Source: Forficula auricularia (taxonomy: Eukaryota; Arthropoda; Insecta; Dermaptera; Forficulidae). From it: a stretch of 64,000 nucleotides of DNA. Under the pieces are notes generated by a model. That model made no database searches, was not told the origin of the DNA, and saw nothing but the letters and a program-made list of their open reading frames with translations. The translations under genes and the position numbers were made by a program. Below, piece by piece: positions 32,456-46,300 of this stretch (position 1 is the first letter of the stretch; each line of letters opens with the position of its first letter). Where the stretch lies: positions 162,961 through 226,960 of the forward strand of contig JALMQS010000069.1 in NCBI GenBank assembly GCA_024734495.1. The letters are read 5' to 3'.

Positions 32456-33407
32456 GAAGACACCCGCATTTTGTGAACAAATTCTACTTATAACAATAAG
32501 TTAAATGTTTTTTCTATTAATAATACCAAATAATTCCCATGAACACCATTTTGAGTCATGATAAAGAAGACCCAAGCTGTATAAAAATGGAAGAAATCAG
32601 GGTCTCTGCAAAGAGGATATGACATAGAAAAAGATGAATAACAAATATTTTGATTTCAAATATTGTTGTTTCATATGTATGGCGTTTCGAAAATCCAAAA
32701 TTGACCATTTCAGAGGTTTGACCAGACATATCTCAAGACAAATAAATATTGTAGAAGAAAAATTACAAAAATACCATCAGAATTAGCGTTAAAAACTAAT
32801 CGAATCATCGATTTTCTTCAAGTAATTTCAGTTGAATTTTTTTTAAGCAGTGATATTTTTTTAGAAATCAGAATCCAATTTGAGAATTGGTTGCATAATT
32901 TCTTTAATCTCAGTCTTTATTTGATTTAGTTGTTATTAACATTTTCTTCGTACCCTTATAATGTTATTATTTTCAATTCCTAACTTTCTCCGTGCAAAAT
33001 GATAGAATGAGAGAATTTTATTTTAGCACTAAACTAACCATATACTTAGATTTTTGTATTAGAGTACCATTAATAGCTGTTTTAAAATTCTATCAGATAA
33101 ATTTTCTTGCAACCCGGTTTGGGCGTTGTAAAGTTGCTAGCAGTATTTTCCCTCAACTTTAGAAACCTTTGATTTAAAAATATACAAAAATTTACAAAAG
33201 TAGCTAGGTTACTGCGAGAACTATCTAAATATTTCGGTTCATATTAAATAATTGGTAAGTAGTGGATGGAGTCTCTCTTTGAACAATTGTACACTGACAG
33301 CACAATCTTGAACACCCTAGGTGCCGATGAAAGGCTATTAAGCCAGTCACAAATACATTGTAATTGTACACCATCACATTCACACATTAAAGTTTGGTTC
33401 TTTCACC
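32456..33407. other. Intergenic, no gene or repeat recognised
   Basis: AT-rich unique-looking sequence downstream of the SEFIR receptor gene. Confidence 0.4.
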
Positions 33408-33542
33408 AATCAAACTACATTTTTACTTAGGGAAAGTGGTGTAGGTTTTAGGTGAAACATAATATTAATTAATAAAGTAAAGGGTGTGTAGTTTCACAGT
33501 GAATGAAATAAAACTCAAAGAGGCTTATACAAACCCAATATA

Positions 33543-33567
33543 TTTCGGATTATTAGTCCATCATCAG
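33543..33567 (-). ncRNA. Hammerhead ribozyme core (minus arm)
   Basis: CTGATGA (33567-33561), stem II GGA/TCC, GAAA (33546-33543); the flanking stretches can pair as a short helix I (ACTC with GGGT or GAGT-like sequence). Confidence 0.65.
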
Positions 33568-33604
33568 GAGTTTACAATCTGTAAAGTTTGTAATCTTTAA
33601 ACTC

Positions 33605-33629
33605 CTGATGATGAACCAATAATCCGAAA
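33605..33629 (+). ncRNA. Hammerhead ribozyme core (plus arm)
   Basis: CTGATGA 33605-33611 and GAAA 33626-33629 with AAACTC/GAGTTT helix I intact, but stem II is weakened (GAA versus TCC). Confidence 0.6.
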
Positions 33630-33941
33630 TATATTGAGTTTGTATAAACCTCTTTGAGTGTTATTTCATTCACTGTGAAACTACACTCCCTTTACTTTAT
33701 TAATTAATCAAACTACATTTTATTACTGGACACCAAGTAACAATCTTTTCCGAAACACCTCAAGTAAAACTCCACCCACTACTTAAAATTATTACAGAAA
33801 CACTGGCCTCGGATACGATGGTCTTCATCAAGTCTTCAACACATACTTATTAAATAATTAGCTTGAATGACTCCACCTAGGTGTAGTGTTGGTATCGTTA
33901 AATATCTTTATAAAATCCATTTAAAAGTTGTTCTCTTATAA

Positions 33942-33947
33942 TTTATT
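33942..33947 (-). terminator. Candidate polyadenylation signal of the SEFIR receptor
   Basis: AATAAA on the minus strand (TTTATT on +), about 190 bases after the stop codon at 34135. Position and sequence fit, but AT-rich DNA produces this hexamer by chance. Confidence 0.4.
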
Positions 33948-34134
33948 ATTTTCCTGACTCCCGCGACATACCTCCCATAGGTAAGGAACCAGATGACGAA
34001 CCAGGCTCACACTTGTCTGGTTTTATATGCTTTTCCATTATCGTGCCCAAAATTATTGTTTTCATCTCGCGATGTCCTGATCTTCACAATCAAGTTGTTG
34101 TAATGTGGAAAACACTTCAGTTTGCAGTCTTATT

Positions 34135-34390
34135 TCAAGATTCAATTTCCAGTAACTCTTTGAGATAGCTAGGATTTTCTTTTAGAAACTGTTTTAGTGA
34201 ATTTGATTGTTGGCTTATTCCTAGGCAGTTGGGTTGATTCTCTATCAAGTCATCGTCGCTGTCACATTCGGATTCTGTTTGAGCGGTTCCACCCAAATGC
34301 GTCATCAGCAAGGAGAGATGACCAGGCAATTCAAAATTGAGATATTGGCTGCCAAGTAATGGTGGCGGATCCGCTGACATAGGCTCGATT
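34135..34390 (-). CDS. SEFIR receptor exon 11, C-terminal tail and stop
   Basis: Acceptor attgttttag, then IEPMSADPPPLLGSQYLNFE and an acidic, Ser/Gln-rich tail (SECDSDDDLIENQ, KQFLKENPSYLKELLEIES) ending in TGA at 34137-34135. Such acidic tails are low-complexity cytoplasmic regions; no further domain is visible. Confidence 0.78.
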
Positions 34391-37300
34391 CTAAAACAAT
34401 AACATTGACACTATCAATTTGATTATACATATATCATATATACAGGACATTTAACAGAAATGATCTATTGGACGTTTAATGTTCAAATTTCCAATTGAGG
34501 AAAAACAAGAAAATCCGATAAAAAAATGAAATTCAAAACCTAATACACTTTCTATAAGTTTTACTGTTTTTATATTTTACTTTATCATACAGGGTATGGT
34601 CATGTATTGTAATCGTGCATGAAAAAAGTGGGTTTTCCCCTTCTTTTTTTCGAAATATCTCAAAAACAGCTGAAACTATTTTATTAAAAAGGGGGGGGGG
34701 GGGGGTCAAAAAATGAAAATATAGGCTCTTGTATCAAACTCAACCAAATTTTGTATACATAATCTGTGGGTCCCCAGGAGTCTAAAAATGCAACCCCCCC
34801 TACATGATTATAAATAATTTTATTAAATATTAAATATAATTGATAGGCCAGGTTGTATGGTAAAGTCAAGTAGATGGGCACATCAGAATACGTCAGCTTA
34901 TTTAATTATTCCCTTCCACAAGCCTATAACGTAACTTGAAACTTTCAATTTAGATTTCTGAAAAGTTTTGAAAAAGTGACAATGATTGTTTTTAATCGTA
35001 TCCCTTCATATATGAAATATTTTTTAAATATTTATTTAAGAAAGTAGTGTTTGATGTAATGTTTTCTTTGTGTGCTTTAGTTTCTATTTCTCTTACGCAA
35101 TATGAATGATGTTGACATGTGTTGAATTCGGCTGCAGAGCTGACAAGCCTAAAAGGAAAGCCTGATCTGTCCACCTTGGATATCGATAGCTGCTACCCAT
35201 CGGCTAAAAATACAAGCAAATAAAAACAATTAATATATATGTAGTATATTTGAAAGATAGGTGCAAAAAATTTCATTTGAATCGATAGATTGGTTTTAAA
35301 TATGTAAACTAGGGTGGCCCTTATTTTGGGTATTTTCGAATTTTTACGCTGGCAGAGGCTCATATGGTTCGAAATAAATAAATAAAATATCTTCCAAGTT
35401 TCAAGGCTCTATCTCAATTTTAACCTGTGCCTCAGAGCGATGCAAGTTTCCCATCTAAATAAGATGGGGTTTTTGGCATTGAACAATCAATTTTTTATTC
35501 CGGCCAAACTAATTTTTCAAAAATTTAAAACACTGTATGTAGACTTTACCCTTATAATCCTTCAGAGTTTTTTCAGAATTTTAGTTATTATAATTTTGGA
35601 GTTACAGCTAGATAAAATACTGCCATATCTTAGTGTTAGTAAGTTATAGACTCCAAAATTATAATAGCTACAAATCTGTAAAAATTCTGAAGGGTAGCTA
35701 CTATTATAAGGATAAAGTCTACAGAGTTTCAAAATTTTTAAACCATTGCTTTGGCCCGAATAAAAAATTGATCGTTCAATGCCAAAAACCCCATGTTATT
35801 TAGATGGGAAACTTACATCGCTCTGAGGCACAGGTTAAAATTGAGATAGGGGGTTGAAACTTGGGGGATATTTTATTTTATTTATTTCGAACCATATGAG
35901 CCCCTGCGAGCGTAAAATTCGAAAATACCCGAAATAAGGGCAACCACATTGTATACATTTTATTTTTATTTTTCAATGTTTTATTTCTGTTACTAGACAA
36001 TAAAATTAGAACCGAGTTAACTAATCGTATATAGGATAGGCCAGGCAATCGGTTCCTTCAATAATTCGGACTGATCGAAGCCCGACTATTGCTCTCCTTT
36101 ATTTTATTCAATAAATACCTTTCCCTTTTTCTTAAATTTAATATTATAAGCCAGATCGAACTGCTTAGATTTTTGGCTTTCTAGCTTCAAAATTTCTTGT
36201 TTAAAAATCCAAAAAATCATAAAAAATCGAATTGTAATGGGCAGCAGTCAAAAGATTGTAATAATGAACTGAAAATCAGCAAAACAATCAATATTATCAT
36301 ACTGCATTTTACTAGCAAATTTAATCTTTCAAGCTCAAACGCTTCGTTGTCAAAAAATTGCCAAATCTCTGAAATTTTCAGAAAGCATGCCGTTTCCATT
36401 TAGTGGATCAATAGGTACATATTTGAGGCCAGGATGCGAACAAACCATGACGTCATTGTTAGAAAAATCGTACCTGTCTTAGGACTGTGTACTCAAAGAT
36501 TCATAATAACTCTTTCCCAGACGAAATTATCACCAGAATTTAAATTCCCTCCGAGTTAGACGTTCCCCTAGTAGCACAATGTTTCAAACTATATAGTAAC
36601 TATATAGTGAATAATGAAGTTAAATAAATTTATAATTTTCTCATTAATATATTAAAGAATAATTAACATATTAAAGAGAATTGGTTTGATTTCGCTTTTT
36701 AATCTATATAAATCTTCACAAAGAGAAACAAAGAGGTTGTTCTCTGCTTGATGCAAATAAACATATTCATTTAAATTCGAACAATCACTCTTTTCCTGAA
36801 GGTACAGGAATTAGATTAATAAAAGGAGAAATAAACCCAAAATTAATTAGAGCAATTGAATCGTTAGAAATTTTGAAATCATTTAATAAAAATTCAGACC
36901 TTTGTTTGAATGGAAAAATTGAGTTATCTAATAGCAATTTGCTTAGAATGGTTGCTGACTGTAGATAAAATCAAGTGAAAAAAGGAAAAACCAACCTCCC
37001 TTCCAGTGTCACAAAGAAAAAGGATGCATGTGTTTATATATGAGTGTTAACCCAAAAATGATTTTAATTCTAACTGACTCCCATCTAAGAAAAGACCAAA
37101 AAAATTTTCAATATCCATTCGGTATTGACTCCATGAAAAACAATATTTATAATTAAAAACTGATGATGAAGACCAAGTTTTCGAAACTATAGTCTCAAAC
37201 AAATAAATAATCTATATATAAATACAGATATATCATTTCGATATATAGTATATGTGTGTATGTTTATTTGCACCAAGCAGAGGACAACCTCTTTGTTACT

Positions 37301-40300
37301 CTTTGTGAATCAACAACTCTGCTACTCTCGGCAAAACTTTTCAATAATAGGTATATATCTTGTTAAAAAGCGCGATCAAAACAATTTTCGTTAATATGTT
37401 AATTATTCTTTAATATATTAATGAGAAAATTATAAAAAATATATCCATTGAATATTTTTAATTAAACATTAATTACTTAATAAAAATTTTAATTTTAATT
37501 CACATACACTTTATTAGCAAAGGAAAGTTTAAACAACCTTAATTCTTGTGTATATATGCTGGGCACATGGTGACCAAACGAGCAGCACGTGACCATGGTT
37601 AGCCACTTGTCCAAGAGCTTGGGAAAGCCATCGATTGAGGCCCAGCTCTCTCGCTTGAGCCAACATCGTCTCTTCATATAAATCCAACACCTAACAACAT
37701 TCAACAATATTTACTTATTTGTTCAAATTTTTTATTTATTCATATATAATTTCTTAAGACCATACTTTATATCCTTTACATTTGTTCAAATATTCCCGAA
37801 ATTCTTTCATTAGATCCATAAATGGTTCGCAGTCACGTGGATACCACATTAAAAGAACAACATCGTGTTTTGAATTATCTTCTGAAACAAAAAAGAAAAA
37901 CAAATGTGTCAATATTAAACTTCTCAAAAAAGTTAAAACCTTCAATTAAGACTTAAAGAGCAAACAATTTTATCTAATTTAATATATTTTTTCCTATTAT
38001 TTTTATTTCAATTAGTGGGTGATTTGAGGAAATCTATATAAATAAATATGTACTGTTACGCTTAAGTGATACGTTGAAGGATCCCGAAAGTTCTTCACCG
38101 ATTTCTTTGAAATTTTCACACAACATTCCATTCAAATACACGAGTGTTTTTATAGATATCACACCTGTGGAATATAATTTTTTTTTTAGAGGAAACAACG
38201 CCAGCATCTCTCTGGGGGTAAAAGCAAACAAACTTAATTTAAGTGGGAGATAAATTTAACCTAATTTATCGCGCGGAGAATTTACCACTGCTCGAAGCCC
38301 CTAAAAACTTAGTAAATTGGACTATATCTAACTTTCTGAGATTTGGCCCGTGATCCCGGCTTCTTTTCCTTCTACTCTGTTCTTTTCACAATGGAGGGGC
38401 CAGCCCATACAGGCCTTTAGGGGATGCACCTTCTGGTGTATCTCCTTCTCACATCAATATCATTAAAAAAAAAAAAAAAACAAGATGACCGATAATAGCT
38501 TTTTGGAAATCTTTCAACTGTCAATATTATTTTTGGTTAAGGGAACAACTTTGACAAGTAATATATAATCAATTTACTGTTTTAATACCTATTCTATAAT
38601 TATTTGCATTTTCAATTTATTTTCAAAACTATTATGATTTTTTTAAATATATTTAAAAATCGGGTCAGCTATCATCTATATAAATTTTAACCATAAAACG
38701 AGACGCTCCCCGCCAGGGGCTAGGTGACGCCGGGCCGAAGGCCCTTGCGTCAGCTAGTTATAAACAAGCATACTTTCTTTTCTCTTTGATATTAATTGGC
38801 TAAAAACTAATTATTGAAGTGAGGGTCAGGTAGAGTGATACAGTGATGCCTTGATAATGGCCGGAGCGGGTCAAAAAAATACATTTTATTTAATTCTGGC
38901 TCTACATAAAAATCGTCCTTTTTAAATTTGAAATTAAAAATAATATTAGTATATCGCTTTTAACTAAAACAAAAATTACCGACATCGCTCCGTGCCCCAG
39001 TTACTTAGTTATAAATAAGCTATTAAGATTTATTTAATTCATTTAAGGTAGTTGTTTCACCATATGGGTTTTCTTAGGATTTTGAAATTTAGACAGATTA
39101 TTATTTAAATACATCTGCATCGATTGGTGGCAAAACGAAATTTATGAACAATATAGTTCCGAAGATATTAAATTCCAAAAATAGAGTTTTTCAGACTCTT
39201 ATAATAATATTTATTTATTTTGAATAGACTGTCAATACAAATACAGTATACAAAAAGTTTTTAGAATCACAAAATTGTGATTCTCATGCATTAGAAATAC
39301 ATAAAAAACAAACATCAAAAGCACACAAATATACAAATATATCTTAAGCTTATAAATTATAAATTACTCCAAAAATTCTTCCAGTGTATAAAGATTAAAA
39401 TTAAAATTAAAAATTAACATTTCATTTATTTTTCTCGACAGATAGAACTTTGGCAAACAAAGGTACATTATTATAAAAATATATAGATACAAACATCCAT
39501 AGAAATAAAATTGTGATCATGCACCAGTTACATCCATCACAGTAAATAAAAAAAAACATTAAAAAGAAAATAACAAAACAAAAGAACAACATACAAATAC
39601 AAAAATATATCTTAGTTCACAAATTATAAATTATGCCTACAACTCGTCCAATCTATAGAGATTTAAAGTTAGCAAGTAGCATTTTAGTTTTCTCTTCAAA
39701 AGAAAGAGCGTTGGCAAACTCTTAATTTCCAAAGGTACTTTATTATAAATTTTTATGATGTTATTAACTGGACTTTTTAATATCACAGACAAACAACTGG
39801 TATTTATCCTCGGATCATTCTTGCATCTAGTATTATATTCGTGTCTAAAAATACTTTTATGAAAAAGATCTAGGTGTTTTTTTAAAAATAAAATACTTTC
39901 CATAACGCAGACGTCATATATAGTTAAAATGTTCAATTCTTGGAAGATACTTTTGCAGTGGGTTCTTGGTCCCGCCCCTATAATAGCTCTAACACACTTT
40001 TTTTGTGCAGTAAACAATCTATGTGAAGACCCTCCGCAAATTACTATACCATATCTCAAACTGGATTCAACATATAGGCATAATAAATATTTAAAAGAAA
40101 CCTATGTATACATTGCACTATACGGGATATCGGAAAGTTTACATACATATTTAATTATAATTAAGGAACTCTTCTTACCATTGTTATAAATAACTAAACC
40201 AACATTAAACAATAACTAATAAATTTTTTAAGAAAATTTTAATTCATAGTTATAACACAGTTTCTGAGATAGTAATAAAAAATGTATAATGAAAAAATTT

Positions 40301-43300
40301 ACACTAAAAACAAGCTGGCAACAATGCATGTATTTAACCTAAAAAGTGGGTTAACTTTAGTACTTTTTTGACGTTTTTTCGCTTCAGCCATTGTCACAAC
40401 AGCTTTCAATCGCTTATTAAGAACTTTTGGTTTTATAAATCTTCCTTTATAGTGTACTTTATCTGACATTTCTATGATAAAATATATACAAGCTCGGACA
40501 GTGTTGCCAGATTTGTCAAATGAGCATGGGATTGGCTAGTAATGGTACATAAACAACAAAAAACTTTAGGCTTATGAATTATTGTCTGTTCTATATACTC
40601 TAGCATTAACTCTTTGCAAGCATTGTCGCGAAACAACTACCTTAATTCATTAGGTATTATATTTCATAAATATCTGGTCGGTTCACACGAATGATACTTA
40701 GGTGTTACAAAGGTGTTTTTTGTAATTTTTCAAAAACGGTTCTAACAATTTTTTAAAGCTCAGTATTTTTATTAACACGTTCTTTGTGTCTATAAAAATA
40801 GTTATTTAAATTTGTTTAGAAACTCTATAAATCTAAAGGTTGAATTTTTTAAATAACTAGTGTTATGCCCTTATTGTGTGATGAGATTTTTTAAAAAATA
40901 TCTTCTAAATAATAATTAAATATAATTAGTTAAATAGAATATTTAAAACTTGTAATTATTTATTTTATTTTGATTGAATTTGTCTAATTTTATAGTTAGA
41001 TTGATGCGAAAGTGATGTGGTCTGCTCAAGTCACTTTAGAACATAGGTTCTCAAGCTTTTCTTCCAATGAACCCCATCTGAAATTTTATAAGAATGTTAT
41101 TCCCCCCCTTTCCAGGATTTTATAACTCAAAGAGTTTATTTCAAATAATATGCTTTTAATATAGGAAATACAAGGTATCGTATTACTTTATTTTATTTTA
41201 GAGATACATATAAGTAATATTTAACCAAGGGGAAAGCTGAGGTTTTATTTGTCAGCAACAATAACTAATACATATTTTAAAACAATTTTGATTCATAGTT
41301 ACAACACAGTTTCTGAGATAATAATGAATAAATGATGAAAAATGTATAAAAAAAAATTTACACTAAAAACAATTTGGCAACAGCGCATTTATTTAACCAG
41401 TGAAATATGTATAACGCGCATGCGTTAGATTTTTTCAAAATTATAATTTTCATAAGGTGTAACGTAGGCGTTGATAAAATTTTTTTAGCTTTTAAAATGT
41501 ATTTATCTGTCATTTTAATATAAAAATATTCAATCTCTTACAATGGTGCCAGATTTGTCAAACGACCACGGGATTGGCTAGAATCGGTACATAAACAGCA
41601 AAAAGTTTTGGGCTTATCAATCCTTATTGTCTTTTCTATATACTCTAGCATTAACTTTTTGCTAGTATTGTCGCGAAACAACTACCTTAAATTATTGAAA
41701 TGTGTACACAGATAAATTCCTTCCTTGAAATACTAAAATTCCCCCTGGGGGAGGGGGGATTCCACCCCGGTTGAGAACAGGTGCTCTAGAATATATATAT
41801 ATTTTTTTTATTATTTAATATATAGAGACCTAAATAAATATAATAATGGACCTAAATGCGAACCAAAACTAAAGTTCTTTGTAGTCAATGAATGATCAAG
41901 TAGGCTTAACTATTTTGATTAAAAAAATTGAGCGAAACCATGGCATTTCGCTCTACAAAAAAGCCCTAAAAAGTGAATATCGAAAAAAATTATATTTTTC
42001 AAAATAATAATTGTTTTGTCAAAATGTCTGTTAGTCTGGTTGTCCGTTTGTCTGTTTGTCTGTCGGTTACCAAATTTTTGTGGACGAGCTAGCTCAAAAA
42101 CTAGTGTGAATATCGAATCCAAATTTCCCACGTAGTTTTGGTCCATTGAGATTAAGAGCTGATTAGATTTTGCTGCATATTAATTGGGGGTGGAGGGGGG
42201 ATTAAAAATTAAAAATCTAGGCCATCTGAGAAAACTCAACCAAATTTTGTATTAATAATCAGTGGGCCACCTGAAGTCTAAAAATTCAAAAACTAGCCCC
42301 CCTCCCCTACATGATTATAAATAATTTTATTAAATATTAAATATAAGTGAGGGGCCAGGTTGTATGTTAAATTCAAGTGGATGGCCACATCAGACCACGT
42401 CAGCTTATTTTATTATTCATTAATATTTATTTGGTACAAGTCAAAAAAATTACATTTTTTACTGTTTATTAAAAATTCAAATATAATAAATACATTTATA
42501 ATAAGAAATATAATGCCTTGCAAGCGCTTTTTTATTGGGTTCAAAAATATTGAAACTATTTATAATTTATTATTAGTTTTTTTAGTTCATTATCATTTTT
42601 TTTACTTTAAAAGGGCACTTAATGTATTAAATAAAATTATTCATAAATGTACCTAAAAAAAATTAACATGAGCTCTCTTAGAGAAAAAACGTAATACACT
42701 ACAACATAAATTACAAAAATGTTAGATTAAAAAATAAACTTCAACTATAATATTTATAAGTCTCACATATGTAAAAATATGTACTTTTCTTCAGAAGATT
42801 CATCTCCTCATCTCCCTATTCACAATTATGACGTAGATAGATAGGATAGTTCCCGTTATTTAACTTGGGTATTTTTTTAGTCTCGGTTCTCAATACTTTA
42901 ACTAAACTGGGATTTATTTTAATCCGTTATTATTTAAAATATTTTAAATTAGTATTTATTGTTTTTCAGTATCACAGATTTTATCGCTTTGTTTAGGGAA
43001 ATGCGTTTCCGCATGACATTCTATCTTGCTTAGCTATTTGTTCTAAGCAATTCTCAATGCAAAAAGTAGAATCAGTCTTTTCTAACTTCCATTTAGTCAT
43101 GTGTGGTATCAAAATAATAATAATAATAAGAAGAATGCATACTTGTATTTATCTACCAGTCTATTTAATCTCTACCGGAAAAACTAACCAGATATAGTCA
43201 TTAATCATGGCAAAAGTCATGTACGCTTAATATCATACATTATTTTACTCGGAGCGACCCTGAGTGCTATCGCCGATTGCCAGATGGCTAATAATAATGA

Positions 43301-46300
43301 CCACCTTATTGATTTCTTCTGGAGAGATGGCCCAGCCCAACCCTTTTTTCAGCGTTGATCTATTTATTTAATATTTTACCCAGTAGCCTATATTCCCAGC
43401 CTTGACCATGAAGGTTTCCTTTCTATTTATTTATTTTTTTTTTATTCCTTGACTACGGCAACTTCCTGTTGTCTACTTATTTATTTATCCGTTTTTTAAA
43501 TTATTCATTTTTAAATAATTTAACAAGAATTTCTTCAAACCCAGTGACATATTCTAACTATTTATTTTTTGTTTTATTTATTTGATTATTTATTTATTCT
43601 TCCCAGTGTATTTATTTATTTATTTTTATTGTTTGGACGACATGCGGTATTCCCTTTTTTGTTATTATTATTATTATTATATTCTTGGTCGCAGCATACT
43701 AACGTTTCACACCGTTCTGCTGTGGCCACACCCTGAGATGATACTACTAACTACTATTTTTTGTTTTATTGACCTCTAGGCGCGGGGAACTCCAAACCTC
43801 CCTTTGTGGAACCCTGGGGTTCCGCGGAACTCAGGTTGAGAATCAATGATTTATACTATATGTATTTCCTTTTTTCAATATCCAACTTTCTATTTTTTTT
43901 TTTTTTTGCCTTTTTCGGCTTTTCTAGCCATAAGCCATTTACGATAATATTTATTTAATTTAAATTTGTCCCTACCCCGGGGGTCAGATTTTAGCCGGAT
44001 GCCTCGAGTCGGATTCGAACCCGGGTCTACTTGGTTAGCAGGATGACACGCTAATGCCTAGCCTATCCGACCCCCCCCCCCCCACCCAAGAAAAATCTTA
44101 AGTCGGGTCCAAAAACAAAATTCAAATTACAAACAATAATATAATTACAAAACGAACATTATTTAATACTTTTCCGTTTATCTTGCATTTCTCCTACTTT
44201 TCGGCTTCTCCTCAAGTCATTCTTCGTGTTTTATTCCGTGAAATTCCTCCGGTTCCGAGGCGATGCCTTGATTCCATAACTAGGACGTGTTTTTTACAGA
44301 ATGAGGATGTTAGCCTCATCTTCTACGACAAATAGGGGGGATAATGTGCAACCAGTGGCGGGGCAAGACCAAAATTTTATGCGAGACCCCTTCCATGGTG
44401 GCGCAATTTTACATAGAGAGAAAAATTTGAGTTGGGGTTTTCGGGAAATTTCTTTTTTTTTTAACAAAGTTGAACAAAAAAAGCAATAAACTTTCCGTCC
44501 GGGGTCCAGGTGGTTACAAAATGTTACTGTTGCTAGCTTAAAGAAAACAAATTTGGTATGTTAATAGGTATATTTATCGTTTTATAATGAATAAATTTTT
44601 AATTTTTACGTTGCGTCCGAGTTATGCGTAATTGCGCTGCGCTAGGCCCCTCGGGCCGCGGGGCCGTAGACGGTGGCCCACTTCGCCCACGCCTAACGCC
44701 GCCTCTGTGTGCAACCTATTCTATCCCAAGTCTACAAGGAGATTATTTTCCATTTAAATTCATTAAATTCTATTTATTTGATTCATTCTTCAATAGACAT
44801 CCTTCTTTCTTGGTATAAAAGCATGTATATTTATTTATTTAAAATTCAATACATAGTACATTACCCATTACCCATTGGATTATAAGTATAAGCAATAGTA
44901 ATAAAAAAGTTTAATTAGGGATGTGACAGTCCGGAATTTTCCCACTCTCAGTGACAATGACACCCACTGTCACTGTTGAAAAATACAGGCACAAAAAATG
45001 GCATGCTAAAAATAAAAAAACATTTTTTGTTTGTTTTTTAATTAATAGCTTTTTAATCCCACCTTTACTTTAACTTTCTAGCTATTGTCCTGAATCAAAT
45101 CATTTTTTTAAATTACAACAATTTTGGCCCTGAAATTTACTGCCTTTTGCTTTTTAATTTGCACCCGACAATTTGATACAGACAATCATTGTGTTAAAGT
45201 AGCAGTCCCAAGTGTACCGGCTCATCCCTAAGTTTAATAATAATAAAAATACAAGTGAACAAAAAATATACTTAAGACATGTTTTTTTTTTTAATTTTTG
45301 ATTATTTTCGTTTTATAAAGTAATATTTTCTTAAACAAGTACAAAGAAAAGATATATACACTGCGGTGCAAAAAAATCGAGCCTCTAATAAAAACTTTAT
45401 TAAATAGCAAATTATTATAAATTGTTTTACAAATAACCATATATTTTGTTCTATTAACTCTAAAACTAACATATTCAATAAATATTGATGATAATTTTTG
45501 AATTTTATAAATAAATTAAGTAAAATTAAATTAAAAGATACAATTACAAATTATCCTACTTTCTCAATATCAATTTAAATTTAAATATAGTTTTAATAAA
45601 AGATCAAATTCCATTTGAAATATCAATAAAATGAATAATTTTGAGTTAAGCAAAAATATACAAAATGGATATTTCTGAAGTTCAAGCAGTTCAAATTGTG
45701 TGTGCCTAATTAATCAAGGGCTAAGTCAACGACAAGTAGCAAATACACTTTCAATAAGCAATAATTTCAATAATGTATGGTTACTTGTAAAAAAAATCAA
45801 AAATTATTTACTATTTAATAAAGTTTTTATTAGTGGCTCGATTTTTTACTGCGGTGTATTTATTTTCATTTAACTATTTTGATTTAATTTAAATTATTCT
45901 TAAGAACATGAATTTAGGTCATTTATCAAAGATATTAATAGATATGTTTACATTGCATGTAGCAGGGTTTTGTCCCCTCGGGAGTCGAACCCAAGCACTA
46001 GTACGCTTTCCGGGCAACTAGCCTAGACCCTTGAGACACTCACCTCCAAACATGCATTATAAATTATTCTGTTTTATTCATGCTCAATATATATCTTTTA
46101 TATAATTGTTTAATGTTAAGATTATTTAAAAAAAGCAAACACAAAAGCAAACACAAAAGCAAACACAAAAACAAATATAGAAGCTGGATAATCTAGTTTA
46201 ATCTTAGATAGAAGACAGCAATAGGTTAAATATTGTAAGGTGAAATGTGAATATTTAATAATACTTAAATCTTTGCTGATTATATTATTCGCTTAAAGCT

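Larger units (their letters stand above)
33424..33705. mobile_element. Palindromic hammerhead-ribozyme element, copy 4, with 16-base target duplication
   Basis: Flanked by AATCAAACTACATTTT at 33408-33423 and 33706-33721, perfect. Starts ACTTAGGGAAAGTGGTGTAG, ends CCCTTTACTTTATT. Arms carry hammerhead cores in opposite strands. Confidence 0.9.

Noticed and set aside
34684..34881. Minus-strand frame with PPPPPF end
   Set aside because: Translation of F1 repeat text and its homopolymer run.
37495..37707. 70-codon minus-strand frame starting MLNVVRCWIY
   Set aside because: Wrong frame; the SEFIR sequence VLDLYEETMLAQARE is in another frame of the same exon.
38034..38231. Minus-strand frame KTLVYLNGMLCENFKEIGEE
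   Set aside because: The same text recurs at 51500-51660 in the Helitron-like repeat; it is non-coding repeat sequence and not a receptor exon.
45960..46052. tRNA gene on the minus strand
   Set aside because: A and B boxes are present but no full cloverleaf with acceptor stem can be drawn; classed as a SINE.
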